A DNA stretch of 42,112 nt from an uncultured Roseburia sp. (GCA_930989305.1 CAKNLF010000005.1:1-42112), one strand, 5' to 3'. Shown: positions 15,424 to 23,468, counted from the stretch's first letter. Numbers and translations: made by a program. The notes: generated by a model not told the origin, from the sequence alone.

Positions 15424-16106
15424 TTCAGATACTGCATGATTCCCATAACAATGGCCCATGCAATCCGTTCCTGATACATATCCTCACTCAGAAGCGCGGA
15501 TTCTTCGTAATTACTTAAAAACCCACACTCTACGATCACAGTAGGTGTGGGTGTTTTTTTCAGCATATAATAGCTGTCGTTTGCTTTTGCTTCTCTTGTA
15601 TTGCCGTCGTTCAGTCTGTCCGTCAGACTTTTCTGTATCGTCTCCGCCAGCCTGCGGCCCTCTTCCGATTCACTGTAATAAAAAACCTGGGCCCCTTTTA
15701 CAGAGGGGTCCGGATAACTGTTCTGATGGATGCTTATCGTCAGCTGTGCCTCTGACTCTTCAATGGCCGCCACACGATTCTGCATATCCGAAACTTTCTG
15801 ATTTTTTGCGTCCTGATCTGCCAGATTTCCATCCTGCTTTCTCAGCATGACCGTTTTAACGTCCTGCTGCTCCAGCAGATTTTTTACTTTATAGGCGATC
15901 TGCAGATTAATATCCTTTTCCAGTTCGTCGTTCACTCCGATCTTGCCCGGATCGCCGCCGCCGTGTCCCGCGTCTACACAGACGCAGATTTGTCTGTTCT
16001 CCAGTTTGCTGCTGAGCACTGTCTCCGCGCCCTTTCTTGCCAAAAACACTGCTGACGCCAGCAAAAGCACACTCATTATAATCTCAAGTCTTTTTTTCAA
16101 TGGCAT
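15417..16106 (-). CDS. cwlD: N-acetylmuramoyl-L-alanine amidase, CwlD type
   Basis: This 229-aa Amidase_3 enzyme has an N-terminal signal/anchor helix (about 8-24), the zinc motif VDAGHGGGDPGK (H48), E61 (ELEKDINLQ), a third-ligand SIHQNSYPD and catalytic IVECGFLSN. Length, N-terminal anchor and motifs match CwlD. Known CwlD helps make the muramic-delta-lactam of spore cortex peptidoglycan outside the forespore membrane, so the organism is probably a spore-former. The start is weak (GGA 5 nt before the ATG at 16106); an in-frame ATG 10 codons in is possible. The gene stands downstream of the GH18 gene and just after a 13-bp inverted repeat. Confidence 0.9.
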   Translation of the reverse strand: MPLKKRLEIIMSVLLLASAVFLARKGAETVLSSKLENRQICVCVDAGHGGGDPGKIGVNDELEKDINLQIAYKVKNLLEQQDVKTVMLRKQDGNLADQDAKNQKVSDMQNRVAAIEESEAQLTISIHQNSYPDPSVKGAQVFYYSESEEGRRLAETIQKSLTDRLNDGNTREAKANDSYYMLKKTPTPTVIVECGFLSNYEESALLSEDMYQERIAWAIVMGIMQYLNQ

Positions 16107-16113
16107 GTATTCC

Positions 16114-16164
16114 GTATTTTGTCCGGGCTCTCTCCATGCTGGGTACTGAATCCGGACAAAATAC
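16114..16164. repeat. 13-bp perfect inverted repeat in front of cwlD
   Basis: GTATTTTGTCCGG (16114-16126) and its exact complement (16152-16164) are separated by 25 nt. On the plus strand a T7 run follows (from 16168), as in a terminator that would stop antisense transcription. On the minus strand there is no T-tract, so the structure would be kept in the cwlD leader, next to the start codon. Confidence 0.7.
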
Positions 16165-16238
16165 CTGTTTTTTTATATTCTATGACATTTTACCTGCTTT
16201 ATTCCTTACAGGGTGACTTGACGTTTTTATCCTGCTTC

Positions 16239-17957
16239 CTAATCCACATATTTCGCGATGGTGTCCCAGATGCTGTTCTTTTCCAGTCCCAGCTTCCAGA
16301 AAGCTACACCGGCCAGATTGTTATCCTGATATACTTTTAATTTCTCTTCGATAGAATTCTGGTCTTCGATCCACATTTTGTATGTTTTGCCGTCCTTTTC
16401 ATATTCGGCATAATACAGACCTTCATCGTCAAGCCATTGTGTGCGCACGCCATTGGCAGCCAGTCTGCTCTCCACTTCCGACATGCCCACTGCTTCGCTG
16501 GACAGTGTATATCCGCTCTCCTGGGTATCAGAAGGCGTCTCCTCCCAGATCCTTGTATAGAAAGGAATTCCCAGGATCAGCTGATCCGCCGGCACTTCCT
16601 TCAGGGTATCTTCTACGCCTTTTTTCACAAAATCAATGGATGCCACAGGGCCTTCGTCAGATCCGTTGTAATGTTCATCATAGGCCATCAAAACAACGTA
16701 ATCCGCAAACAGCGCCTGCTCATCCCTCTGATACATAGTGGTATATTCAGAAGGTACATAATTATCTACTGACAATACGATCCCATTGTTATTGCATTTC
16801 AGTGACAGTTCACGGATAAACTGGATAAAACCGTCTCCCACTTCTGAAGACAGGGATTCAAAATCCACATTTATGCCGTCCAGATCATACTGGATTGCCG
16901 CTGCGATCAGCTGATTTACCAGATTATCACGGATGGATGTTGTATTCAGCACCTTGGCCACGTCCACATCTGTGTTTTCCAGGTTGCTTACCAGGCCCCA
17001 TACTTCCACATCCTTAGAGTGACAATAATTTACATAATCATAACTTGCCAGAGAAGCGATGGATCCGTCATCCCCATCCAGGTAAAACCAGGTGGGAGAT
17101 ATTACATTGACCCCTTTTGCAGATGACAGAACACTTTCTATGTTTGCGTTTGCCGTCATATTGGTTACCTGATGCCATGCCAGATTAATCGGATGATCTC
17201 TGGATATTTTTGTGTATTCCACCGGTTCGCTTGTACTCTCCTGCACCACGGTCTGGGTATGTCCCAGGGCTTTTTCCCGTACATAGCCGATAAAGCCGTC
17301 TTCTGTACATACTTTATACCATTTGTCCCCGGTCTCCAGTATACTCACCAGATCGCCTTTTTTCACAGTGGAAAGGACAGGGCTTTTGATACCGCCTTTT
17401 TCCCTTACTTCCGTGCCCCGTTTCATTGCCGTATAGGTCAGCTCCCCCCATTCTGTAGAAACTACCAGACGATTTGGATCTTCATAATATTTATAGCGCA
17501 GGTCCGTATACATTTTTACAAAGTCCATAGCCATGTACATGGTCCCGTCTTTTATCATACAGATCGTATATGCTTCCTGTTTCTTTTCCTGTCCCACAGT
17601 ATATTCGGCAGAATCTCCTTTTACCGAAACCAGCGCGTCCGGAAGGGTATAGCGCAGGATTTCTTCTTCAGGATCCCAGTAAAATCGGCTGTTTATTTTA
17701 TCATGAACGGTATCGTAATCCACATAGGCCTGACCGTCAATATACATGCCGTTAATTTCCGACCGTTGATTATTTACCACCACGAACATCGCGTCATCGC
17801 TGTCCAGTCCGTAATAGGAGGCGTAATCCGCCGGATCCTTAGAAGGACTGTATTTTTTCATCATAGGTGTCAGCATAAGAATGATTACAACTGCAATAAT
17901 AATAATCAGCAGGACTAAAATCGCAATTGCTTTCCTGCTTTTCTTTTGTGAAGCCAT
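16239..17957 (-). CDS. Membrane-anchored glycoside hydrolase family 18 protein with SH3 domain
   Basis: This 572-aa protein has an N-terminal membrane anchor (about 9-30, very hydrophobic). Residues 55-175 resemble copper-amine-oxidase-N-like/stalk repeats. An SH3b domain lies at about 180-232 (GTEVREKGGIKSPVLSTVKKGD...KWYKVCTEDGFIGYV), and a GH18 catalytic domain at about 255-572. The active-site motif is D360-G-I-N-V-D365-F-E367; MAYDEHY follows. Such enzymes act on N-acetylglucosamine-containing wall or spore polymers outside the membrane. Next to cwlD this suggests a spore-cortex or cell-wall role. The start has GAAAGGAG; the leader is about 160 nt with a large hairpin. Confidence 0.92.
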   Translation of the reverse strand: MASQKKSRKAIAILVLLIIIIAVVIILMLTPMMKKYSPSKDPADYASYYGLDSDDAMFVVVNNQRSEINGMYIDGQAYVDYDTVHDKINSRFYWDPEEEILRYTLPDALVSVKGDSAEYTVGQEKKQEAYTICMIKDGTMYMAMDFVKMYTDLRYKYYEDPNRLVVSTEWGELTYTAMKRGTEVREKGGIKSPVLSTVKKGDLVSILETGDKWYKVCTEDGFIGYVREKALGHTQTVVQESTSEPVEYTKISRDHPINLAWHQVTNMTANANIESVLSSAKGVNVISPTWFYLDGDDGSIASLASYDYVNYCHSKDVEVWGLVSNLENTDVDVAKVLNTTSIRDNLVNQLIAAAIQYDLDGINVDFESLSSEVGDGFIQFIRELSLKCNNNGIVLSVDNYVPSEYTTMYQRDEQALFADYVVLMAYDEHYNGSDEGPVASIDFVKKGVEDTLKEVPADQLILGIPFYTRIWEETPSDTQESGYTLSSEAVGMSEVESRLAANGVRTQWLDDEGLYYAEYEKDGKTYKMWIEDQNSIEEKLKVYQDNNLAGVAFWKLGLEKNSIWDTIAKYVD

Positions 17958-18036
17958 ATATTCTCCTTTCCCGCTTCTGCATTTATCTCATGCGGCAAAG
18001 CCGCAGTATGTGCGTCTCTTTTCCCCTTTGCCCTGT

Positions 18037-18097
18037 GAAAGGGATTTCCAAAACGTCTCCATAGGAACATGACCCAGGCGTTTTGGAAATTCCTTTC
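18037..18097 (-). repeat. Long hairpin in the 5' leader of the GH18 gene
   Basis: A 19-bp stem (18037-18055 with 18079-18097; one G-U pair, otherwise perfect) and a 23-nt loop lie between a TATAAT (complement of 18122-18127) and the GH18 start at 17957. A smaller GCGGC/GCCGC hairpin follows at 17993-18005. Neither has a T-tract. The sequence between them (complement of about 18011-18036) reads ACAGGGCAAAG...GACGCA. Confidence 0.6.
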
Positions 18098-18121
18098 GCG
18101 CCGCGGATTGTCATCGGGACC

Positions 18122-18127
18122 ATTATA
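18122..18127 (-). promoter_or_regulatory. -10 element for the GH18 gene
   Basis: TATAAT on the minus strand; the -35 is poor (TGGAAA, 18 bp upstream). It implies a leader of about 160 nt. Confidence 0.4.
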
Positions 18128-18179
18128 GCATGAATGAACGGGAATTTTCCACCTTTTAACCTTAATATATTATGAATTT

Positions 18180-18217
18180 CCGGGGACAGCACACTCCCTG
18201 TCCCCGGTTTTGTTTTG
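18180..18217 (+). terminator. Plus-strand intrinsic terminator with no plus-strand gene before it
   Basis: CCGGGGACAG (18180-18189), 8-nt loop, CTGTCCCCGG (18198-18207), then TTTTGTTTTG. The T-tract is on the plus strand only, yet the nearest plus gene ends at 15423. It may also work partly for the minus gene ending at 18289. Confidence 0.65.
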
Positions 18218-18288
18218 TAAGAAATGCTGAGGGACTTTTCTCTCAAAACAACTGCTTTTTCACCTGCATTTCGATAAAACGATCATGG

Positions 18289-18507
18289 CTATTTTTTTGT
18301 AATACGGTCAAAGTGTATTTCACTTACTTTTCCTTCTGAAAAAATATAATCCCGCATATAGCAATTCTCCTCTCTGACTGCCAGCGTTTCCGATACTTCC
18401 TGTGAATTGCTGCGTTCGCCTTCCAGCCATATGGAAATTCCCTGGTTTTCATAGCTCTGCAGTTCCACAAGAAGTATCTTGTCTTTCTCTTGATTATGAT
18501 TCCCCAC
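18289..18507 (-). CDS. Small protein of unknown function
   Basis: This 72-aa protein (MGNHNQEKDKILLVELQSYE...) is not one I recognise. It has a mixed strand-like pattern, no membrane segment and no cysteine cluster, and ends in a basic tail (DRITKK). It looks real because its GTG start has a strong ribosome site (AGGAGAGGAG, 8 nt spacing), and a TATAAT lies upstream near 18550. It is flanked by the gene-free region and by the GH18 leader. Confidence 0.6.
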   Translation of the reverse strand: MGNHNQEKDKILLVELQSYENQGISIWLEGERSNSQEVSETLAVREENCYMRDYIFSEGKVSEIHFDRITKK

Positions 18508-19251
18508 TAAAAATACTCCTCTCCTTTTTTCCGCTCAGCTTCGTGATATATTATAATTACTGCCGATCAACAGGCATGTCTTTTCTTCTATTCCAATTCT
18601 TTTTTATCTTACCTATTCCATACACGTCCTGAACGTTCTCAATGGTGTTATACTACGAGTTACCCTTTTTGCCGTAAGCAAAAAGCAAACATGCCCTGAA
18701 AGCAGAATTTTCTTTATTGTCTTTTTATTTCCTCCTTTCCTCCAGGCTTTTGTTGCGAGCGGCACAAAAAACAGCCTGAATACATAAAATAGTTAAGAAA
18801 CCTTCGGCTTCCCGGCAGCAATCGGATCGCAATGCATGCTGTATAAAATTTTGCATATAGTATAATCATCGGGTATTTTTCGATTGGATATTTCCTTCAA
18901 AGATTTGACGTAAGAACTATATCGTCAGAAACTGCAGAAATGCATATACACGGGTTCATGATGTTCCTGTATCTGCCGGTTATTCCGGAAGCTCTTGCAT
19001 TTGTTATATCATAAAACTTGCATTTTTTCAACTAGTTTTTTAATTTATAAATTTTATATTTTTTTCAGATTATGCCGCTTGACGGACTATCTGATTTCTT
19101 ATATACTTCTTTCACTAATGGTTATACTCTTTAAAAGCAGGCGCTGTGGTAAATACAGGATACATCCACATGCTCTTTACTTTTACCACAACAATGCTTA
19201 TAATGTAGGCAACAACGTAAACACAACGTTCACTGACAAGGAAGTGATTTT
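18508..19251. other. 744-bp region without a convincing gene
   Basis: This stretch is AT-rich, with no open frame that has both a start and a ribosome site. It holds a perfect 8-bp hairpin (CTTTTTGC/GCAAAAAG, 18665-18685), a lone TATAAT at 18861-18866 with a weak -35, a TGACG/CGTCA inverted repeat near 18908-18926, and the mecA promoter at its right end. On the minus strand near 18745 an AAAGGAGG is not followed by a start codon. It could contain an unrecognised small RNA or a decayed gene. Confidence 0.5.
19176..19204 (+). promoter_or_regulatory. Promoter for mecA
   Basis: TTTACT, 17 bp, TATAAT (about 19199-19204). An AACGT-N7-ACGTT inverted repeat follows, between the -10 and the ribosome site. 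Confidence 0.5.
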
Positions 19252-20007
19252 ATGAGAATAGAAAAAGTAAACGAAAACCAGATCCGCTGCACACTGACCC
19301 GTGAAGACCTTGCAAGCCGCCATATTAAGCTGAGCGAGCTGGCTTACGGCTCTGATAACGCGAAATCCCTGTTTCGGGATATGATGCATCAGGCTGCTGT
19401 GGAGCACGGTTTTGAGGCTGACGATATTCCTCTGATGATCGAGGCTATTCCCCTTTCTTCCGAAACAATCATGCTGATCATAACAAAAGTGGAATCTCCG
19501 GAGGAACTGGACACCCGTTTTTCCAACTTTACAGATGCTTCCGGCGAAGATGACAGCGAAGAAACCGCCTATGACGGCGACAATCCTTTTGAACAGGACC
19601 GCAGCAAAGAAATACTGGAATTATTTGAACAGATACGCAGAGAAAAGGAAAAAAGCGCTGCGCCGAAAAAAGAAAGCTCCTCTGACGCGTCAGACAGCTC
19701 TCCTTCCGGCAAACAGCTGACAAAGATGTTCTCCTTCCAGGAACTGGATACCGCATTCCACCTTGCGGGATTGTTAAAAGACTTTTATACGGGAGACAAC
19801 GCTTTATATAAAAATCCGAAAACCAATCTATATTATCTGGTCATCCGTCAGGGTGCCCACTCTTTATCAGAATTTCATAAAATATACAACACCGTTTCGG
19901 AATATACCCGGTCGGAAAATTATACCCCCGGTCTGGAGGCTTTTTACAAGGAACACTGCAAGATCATTTTGGCAGAAAAGGCTCTGCAGAAATTATCTGA
20001 CATCTAA
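19252..20007 (+). CDS. mecA: ClpC adaptor protein MecA
   Basis: This 251-aa protein has the MecA layout: an N-terminal substrate-binding domain (MRIEKVNENQIRCTLTREDLASRHI, 1-80, with SLFRDMMHQAAVEHGF), an acidic and lysine-rich linker (about 85-150), and a C-terminal ClpC-binding domain with FSFQELDTAFHLAGLL and SLSEFHKIYNTVSEY. Known MecA targets proteins such as ComK to ClpCP; in clostridia the targets are less clear. The start has AAGGAAGTGA. A terminator shared with the convergent DUF1858 gene follows. Confidence 0.92.
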   Translation: MRIEKVNENQIRCTLTREDLASRHIKLSELAYGSDNAKSLFRDMMHQAAVEHGFEADDIPLMIEAIPLSSETIMLIITKVESPEELDTRFSNFTDASGEDDSEETAYDGDNPFEQDRSKEILELFEQIRREKEKSAAPKKESSSDASDSSPSGKQLTKMFSFQELDTAFHLAGLLKDFYTGDNALYKNPKTNLYYLVIRQGAHSLSEFHKIYNTVSEYTRSENYTPGLEAFYKEHCKIILAEKALQKLSDI

Positions 20008-20041
20008 AACTCTACGCAGCAACCGACTGCGTACGCAAAAA

Positions 20042-20095
20042 CAGGGAGCGCCGTTTATAACTGATCCCAGTTATCTGACGGCACTCCCTGAATTT
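20042..20095. terminator. Bidirectional terminator between mecA and the DUF1858 gene
   Basis: CAGGGAGCGCCGT (20042-20054) pairs with ACGGCACTCCCTG (20078-20090) over 13 positions with one mismatch. T-tracts follow on both strands. Confidence 0.85.
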
Positions 20096-20101
20096 TTACC
20101 A

Positions 20102-20308
20102 TTACTCGCTTTTTGCAAGGAAATCATTAATGCGGTTTACAAGGTCTTCCGGATTGATTCCGTGAACCATTGCTGCCTCTTCAATTGTTTCCATCTGTGA
20201 AGACGGGCATCCAAGGCAGTGCATGCCAATCTCAAGAAGGATCGGAGCCACATTCTGATCAATTCTTAATAATTCACCGATCATGGTGTCTTTTGTTACC
20301 TGAGCCAT
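20102..20308 (-). CDS. DUF1858 domain protein
   Basis: This 68-aa cytoplasmic protein is a stand-alone DUF1858 domain. It has the family pattern [33 protein letters not shown] with the two cysteines C31 and C34. The family is common in anaerobes and often linked to redox or metal proteins, but its function is not established. The start has AAAGGAGG and a good promoter. The gene is monocistronic, between the thioesterase gene upstream and convergent mecA. Confidence 0.9.
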   Translation of the reverse strand: MAQVTKDTMIGELLRIDQNVAPILLEIGMHCLGCPSSQMETIEEAAMVHGINPEDLVNRINDFLAKSE

Positions 20309-20342
20309 TTGGTTTACCTCCTTTTGTCGTTCGGGTGCTCAT

Positions 20343-20371
20343 ATTATAATACCTTAACGGCTAATATGCAA
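20343..20371 (-). promoter_or_regulatory. Promoter for the DUF1858 gene
   Basis: TTGCAT (complement of 20366-20371), 17 bp, TATAAT (complement of 20343-20348). Confidence 0.65.
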
Positions 20372-20377
20372 TCATTT

Positions 20378-20797
20378 TTATTTTTTCACATGCTGACAAA
20401 AACATTCATAAATATCCGGCGCTTTCTTTTTTATATTTACCGGACGCATATTTCTGTCCAGGAAACAGTGTCCTGTATGTCCGCTTGCGTGAAGCTCTGT
20501 TCCGTCTTCCGTGTAAACATGGTATGCCAGTTCAAACCGCAGCCCGTTAAAAGACTCAAGGCTGGATACGATTTTAACTTTTTCCCCGAAACGGACAGCC
20601 GCTTTGTATTCACAATCCGCAGTGAGCACCGGTATGATAATCCCCCTTGCTTCTATTTCCTCATAGGGGAACCCCGCCCGTTTCAGATAATCATGCCTTG
20701 CTTCCTCAAACCAGCGGATATAGTTGGAATGATGAACGATCTGCATCGCGTCGGTTTCATAATACTGCACTTCATGCATATAAACTGTTTCTTCCAT
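20378..20797 (-). CDS. Acyl-CoA thioesterase, YbgC/4HBT hot-dog family
   Basis: This 139-aa protein is a single hot-dog domain with the signature YYETDAMQIVHHSNYIRWFEEAR (12-34, catalytic D16). It should hydrolyse a short- or medium-chain or aromatic acyl-CoA in the cytoplasm; the substrate is unknown. The start has AAGGAGG. It lies 26 bp downstream of moaA and is probably the last gene of the moaA operon. Confidence 0.9.
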   Translation of the reverse strand: MEETVYMHEVQYYETDAMQIVHHSNYIRWFEEARHDYLKRAGFPYEEIEARGIIIPVLTADCEYKAAVRFGEKVKIVSSLESFNGLRFELAYHVYTEDGTELHASGHTGHCFLDRNMRPVNIKKKAPDIYECFCQHVKK

Positions 20798-20823
20798 TGT
20801 ATAAGCCTCCTTATTTTCTGAGA

Positions 20824-21831
20824 TCAGCCTCCGATCTGAGACATATTTTTCATTTCCTCCACATCCCCGCTCTGTCCGCCGCAGGCTGTATCCCGGGTAT
20901 TGACAATATCACAGAAAAACTGGTGTTCTCTCGGCTTTTCAGCAATGGCACGCCGTATCATTTCAGCCAGCTCCTGATCCGATATGCCCTTTCGCATAGG
21001 TGTCTTTAAATCTATTCCCTGTTTATAGTACAGACAGAGTTTTAAAAATCCCTCTGATGTCAGCCGGATCCGGTTGCAGCTGCTGCAGAATTTTTTGTGG
21101 ACGGCCCCGATGATCCCTACACTGCCCTCAAAATCTTTATTTTCATAATAAACAGCCGGACCGTTTCCCTTTTTTTCCCGTATTTCATAGATATTATCAT
21201 ATCTTTGCCGCAGCAGTTCCAGAATATCTCCGGCGCTTACCGCCTGAAATTCTCTTCCGTGGCCGATTGGCATCATTTCGATAAAGCGCACATCTATGGG
21301 ATTATTTTTTGCCAGCTCGAAAAACGCCGGTATTTCCTCTGCGTTCACGCCCTCCACAGGCACGCAGTTCAATTTGATCCGTATGCCGGACTCTATGGCT
21401 TTTACAATTCCCCGCCATACCCGGCCGAACTCGTTTCTGCCGGTGATCTTCTCATAGGAATCCGCCCGCAACGTATCCAGACTGATATTGATTCCATCTA
21501 TCCCGGCCTTTGCAAGATCGTCCATATACTGTTCCAACAGTACGCCATTGGTAGTAATGGTAACATTGCTGATTCCCTCTATCTCTTTCAGGCTTCGTAT
21601 AAAATCAACACACCCCCGCCTTACCAGAGGTTCTCCTCCTGTAATCTTTATTTTTTTGATCCCCTGTCCGGCGAACAGCCTGGTCAGCCGCAGGAGCTCT
21701 TCGTATGTCATAATCTCCTCATGAGGGATAAACGCAATATCTTCCGGCATACAGTACCTGCACCGCAGATTGCATCGGTCTGTAATGGAGATACGCATAT
21801 AATCGATCACCCGTTCAAAACTGTCTTTCAT
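20824..21831 (-). CDS. moaA: GTP 3',8-cyclase MoaA
   Basis: This 335-aa radical SAM enzyme starts molybdopterin cofactor synthesis by converting GTP to 3',8-cH2GTP. The N-terminal cluster motif is C20-x3-C24-x2-C27 (CNLRCRYCMPED). The C-terminal second cluster motif is CSSCNRIRLTSEGFLKLC, and the protein ends in the typical MSQIGG tail needed for activity. It lies 5 bp after the Moco-fold gene. The other cofactor genes (moaC, moaE, mogA, moeA) are not in the window. Confidence 0.96.
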   Translation of the reverse strand: MKDSFERVIDYMRISITDRCNLRCRYCMPEDIAFIPHEEIMTYEELLRLTRLFAGQGIKKIKITGGEPLVRRGCVDFIRSLKEIEGISNVTITTNGVLLEQYMDDLAKAGIDGINISLDTLRADSYEKITGRNEFGRVWRGIVKAIESGIRIKLNCVPVEGVNAEEIPAFFELAKNNPIDVRFIEMMPIGHGREFQAVSAGDILELLRQRYDNIYEIREKKGNGPAVYYENKDFEGSVGIIGAVHKKFCSSCNRIRLTSEGFLKLCLYYKQGIDLKTPMRKGISDQELAEMIRRAIAEKPREHQFFCDIVNTRDTACGGQSGDVEEMKNMSQIGG

Positions 21832-21836
21832 CTTTC

Positions 21837-23261
21837 CTACCTTATTTCTACTTCCAGTCCCCAGGCATTTTTATACACCGCGGGATTGGCGCTGGTTTTT
21901 TTGCAATATATTCTGTAGGGCGTTTGTCCTTCTATTTTCTCAAAATGCAGATCTTCGTCTTCCCAGGTACTGGTATCGCCCCGCTCCAGGCCGGTGCGGG
22001 TCCGCTGATCCTGCTCAAAAGTAAGCAAATATGAAAATGCCGTAAGTTCATTGCCTTCAAAAGCCAGTCTTTGCTTGTAAGTATCTTTTGTGCAGATCCT
22101 GCATGAAATGCTTCCGTCTTCGATCATTTCCAGCCCTGTTATTTCCGGCAGACACCGAAGCAGGTCCGCCAGCAGGAATCCATGCCCTGTGACCCGTCGG
22201 ATACCGCCTCTGCCTTTGTCCATGTTATGATTGTAATATTCAAATACCTCTTCCCGCTGTATATCCTGAAACTTGTCCGTCAGTTCCGGCAGAGAATAAT
22301 AATATTTCCGTTCCTGCCCTTCAGGTCCAAGAATCCGGAGATAAAAATCACTGTCTTCCATTGACGTATCCGGAAGCCGCACCGCATCGTCTTTTTTATA
22401 AGGCACTTCCTGTCCCACCAGCAGTCCGTCTATCTTTTCCCATATATGCCTGCCGTCCCAGGCTCCGGTCTGTTTCAGAGCCGGATCCCTCAGAAAGAAA
22501 TACAGATTTTCCGTATCCACAGGCATAAGTCCTTCTTCTGCGCGCATCTGTATTTTGGCGTCAGGATCCGTTATTTTCAATTCCTGTGTCCAAAAAGAGT
22601 CCGGACATTTAATCCCCGGCACCCTTCTGGTCCTGCCATCCTCCTCTGTGATCTCCAGCAGATCCGCCTCATAATTTCCATCGCCGGCCAGCCCAAACAA
22701 TTGATCCAGACTGAAATAGCGATTACAATCCAGAGCGCTTCCTCTTACCCGAAAAGCTCTATCCTTTGCCCCTGCTGTCAATGAACAGATTCCTTTGGCA
22801 AAATAGTCTTTGTTCTGTTCGTTCAGACCCTGCTGCCCGAACATAATAGTAGGATGCGGATAAAATTTTACCTGTTTTCCATTTTTGTAAAAAGAAATCC
22901 ATGCTTCCCGGAGCTCTTTTCCTTCTTCACTGTTTTCTTTCAGCTTCGGGAAATAATATCTTTTTGATCCCAGCTCCGGTATCACTGCTTCAAACCCGTC
23001 CACTGAACGGACCATGATCTCCTCCGGGTTTTCAACTCCGGCCTCATTCAGCAAACGCGCCAGCGGAAGTCCGCAGCCTTCTTCAATATCTTTGCTTTCC
23101 GCTTCCTCGTGATCGTCATATACGGAAAACTTCTTTTTTTCCAGTCCTTTCAGACTGTTAAAGTCATCCAGGGAATATATTCTGTTTCGGGCTGTCATGG
23201 AACCGCTTATAAACAAAGCGATCGGCAGCTTTTCTCCTGTGTTTTTGATACTTTTTATCAT
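21837..23261 (-). CDS. Cytosolic protein with repeated molybdopterin-oxidoreductase-type domains
   Basis: This 474-aa protein resembles the sulfite-oxidase-type molybdopterin-binding fold. Recognisable pieces are GCGLPLARLLNEAGVENPEEIMVRSVDGF (62-90) and a later RRVTGHGFLLADLLRCLPE (355-373). Three short similar segments (IYSLDDFNSL, YFSLDQLFGL, YYSLPELTDK, near 28, 182 and 321) suggest two or three tandem copies. There is no signal peptide or twin-arginine motif, and I cannot find the usual Moco-ligand cysteine motif (CxGNxR). It is therefore not clear that it binds the cofactor. It is the first gene of the operon with moaA, which supports a link to molybdopterin. The ribosome site is AAAGGATGG. 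Confidence 0.65.
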   Translation of the reverse strand: MIKSIKNTGEKLPIALFISGSMTARNRIYSLDDFNSLKGLEKKKFSVYDDHEEAESKDIEEGCGLPLARLLNEAGVENPEEIMVRSVDGFEAVIPELGSKRYYFPKLKENSEEGKELREAWISFYKNGKQVKFYPHPTIMFGQQGLNEQNKDYFAKGICSLTAGAKDRAFRVRGSALDCNRYFSLDQLFGLAGDGNYEADLLEITEEDGRTRRVPGIKCPDSFWTQELKITDPDAKIQMRAEEGLMPVDTENLYFFLRDPALKQTGAWDGRHIWEKIDGLLVGQEVPYKKDDAVRLPDTSMEDSDFYLRILGPEGQERKYYYSLPELTDKFQDIQREEVFEYYNHNMDKGRGGIRRVTGHGFLLADLLRCLPEITGLEMIEDGSISCRICTKDTYKQRLAFEGNELTAFSYLLTFEQDQRTRTGLERGDTSTWEDEDLHFEKIEGQTPYRIYCKKTSANPAVYKNAWGLEVEIR

Positions 23262-23279
23262 TTTTATCCATCCTTTATC

Positions 23280-23319
23280 TGGTATACCAAATTATATCAA
23301 TGTCCAATACCCCTGTCAA
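23280..23319 (-). promoter_or_regulatory. Consensus promoter and operator-like palindrome for the Moco-fold/moaA operon
   Basis: TTGACA (complement of 23314-23319), 17 bp, TATAAT (complement of 23291-23296): a perfect consensus promoter. A 10-bp palindrome TGGTATACCA (23280-23289) covers the predicted RNA start, a typical place for a repressor. Confidence 0.8.
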
Positions 23320-23385
23320 ATCTCCTCCGACCCCCGAATGACAGTTAAGCACTAATTTCCATACACATTTCCATGCGTAAAAACC

Positions 23386-23414
23386 TTGCAATTCTATAAG
23401 TCTTGTATTACAAT
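23386..23414 (+). promoter_or_regulatory. Promoter for the ferredoxin gene
   Basis: TTGCAA (23386-23391), 17 bp, TACAAT (23409-23414). Confidence 0.65.
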
Positions 23415-23468
23415 AGGCTGGAAGCGAGAGGCTTATTTTATTGTTTATTTTTTAAGGAGGAAAAACCA

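Noticed and set aside
18011-18037. c-di-GMP-I riboswitch-like words (ACAGGGCAAAG, GACGCA) on the minus strand
   Set aside because: The stem that must join these words in that class cannot form here (GGGGAAAAGA between them), and the second half of the fold is missing.
17983-18246. 87-codon minus-strand frame upstream of the GH18 gene
   Set aside because: It spans the leader hairpins, has no ribosome site and an unconvincing composition.
18995-19255. 86-codon plus-strand frame before mecA
   Set aside because: It overlaps the mecA promoter and start, has no ribosome site, and is built from AT-rich low-complexity codons.
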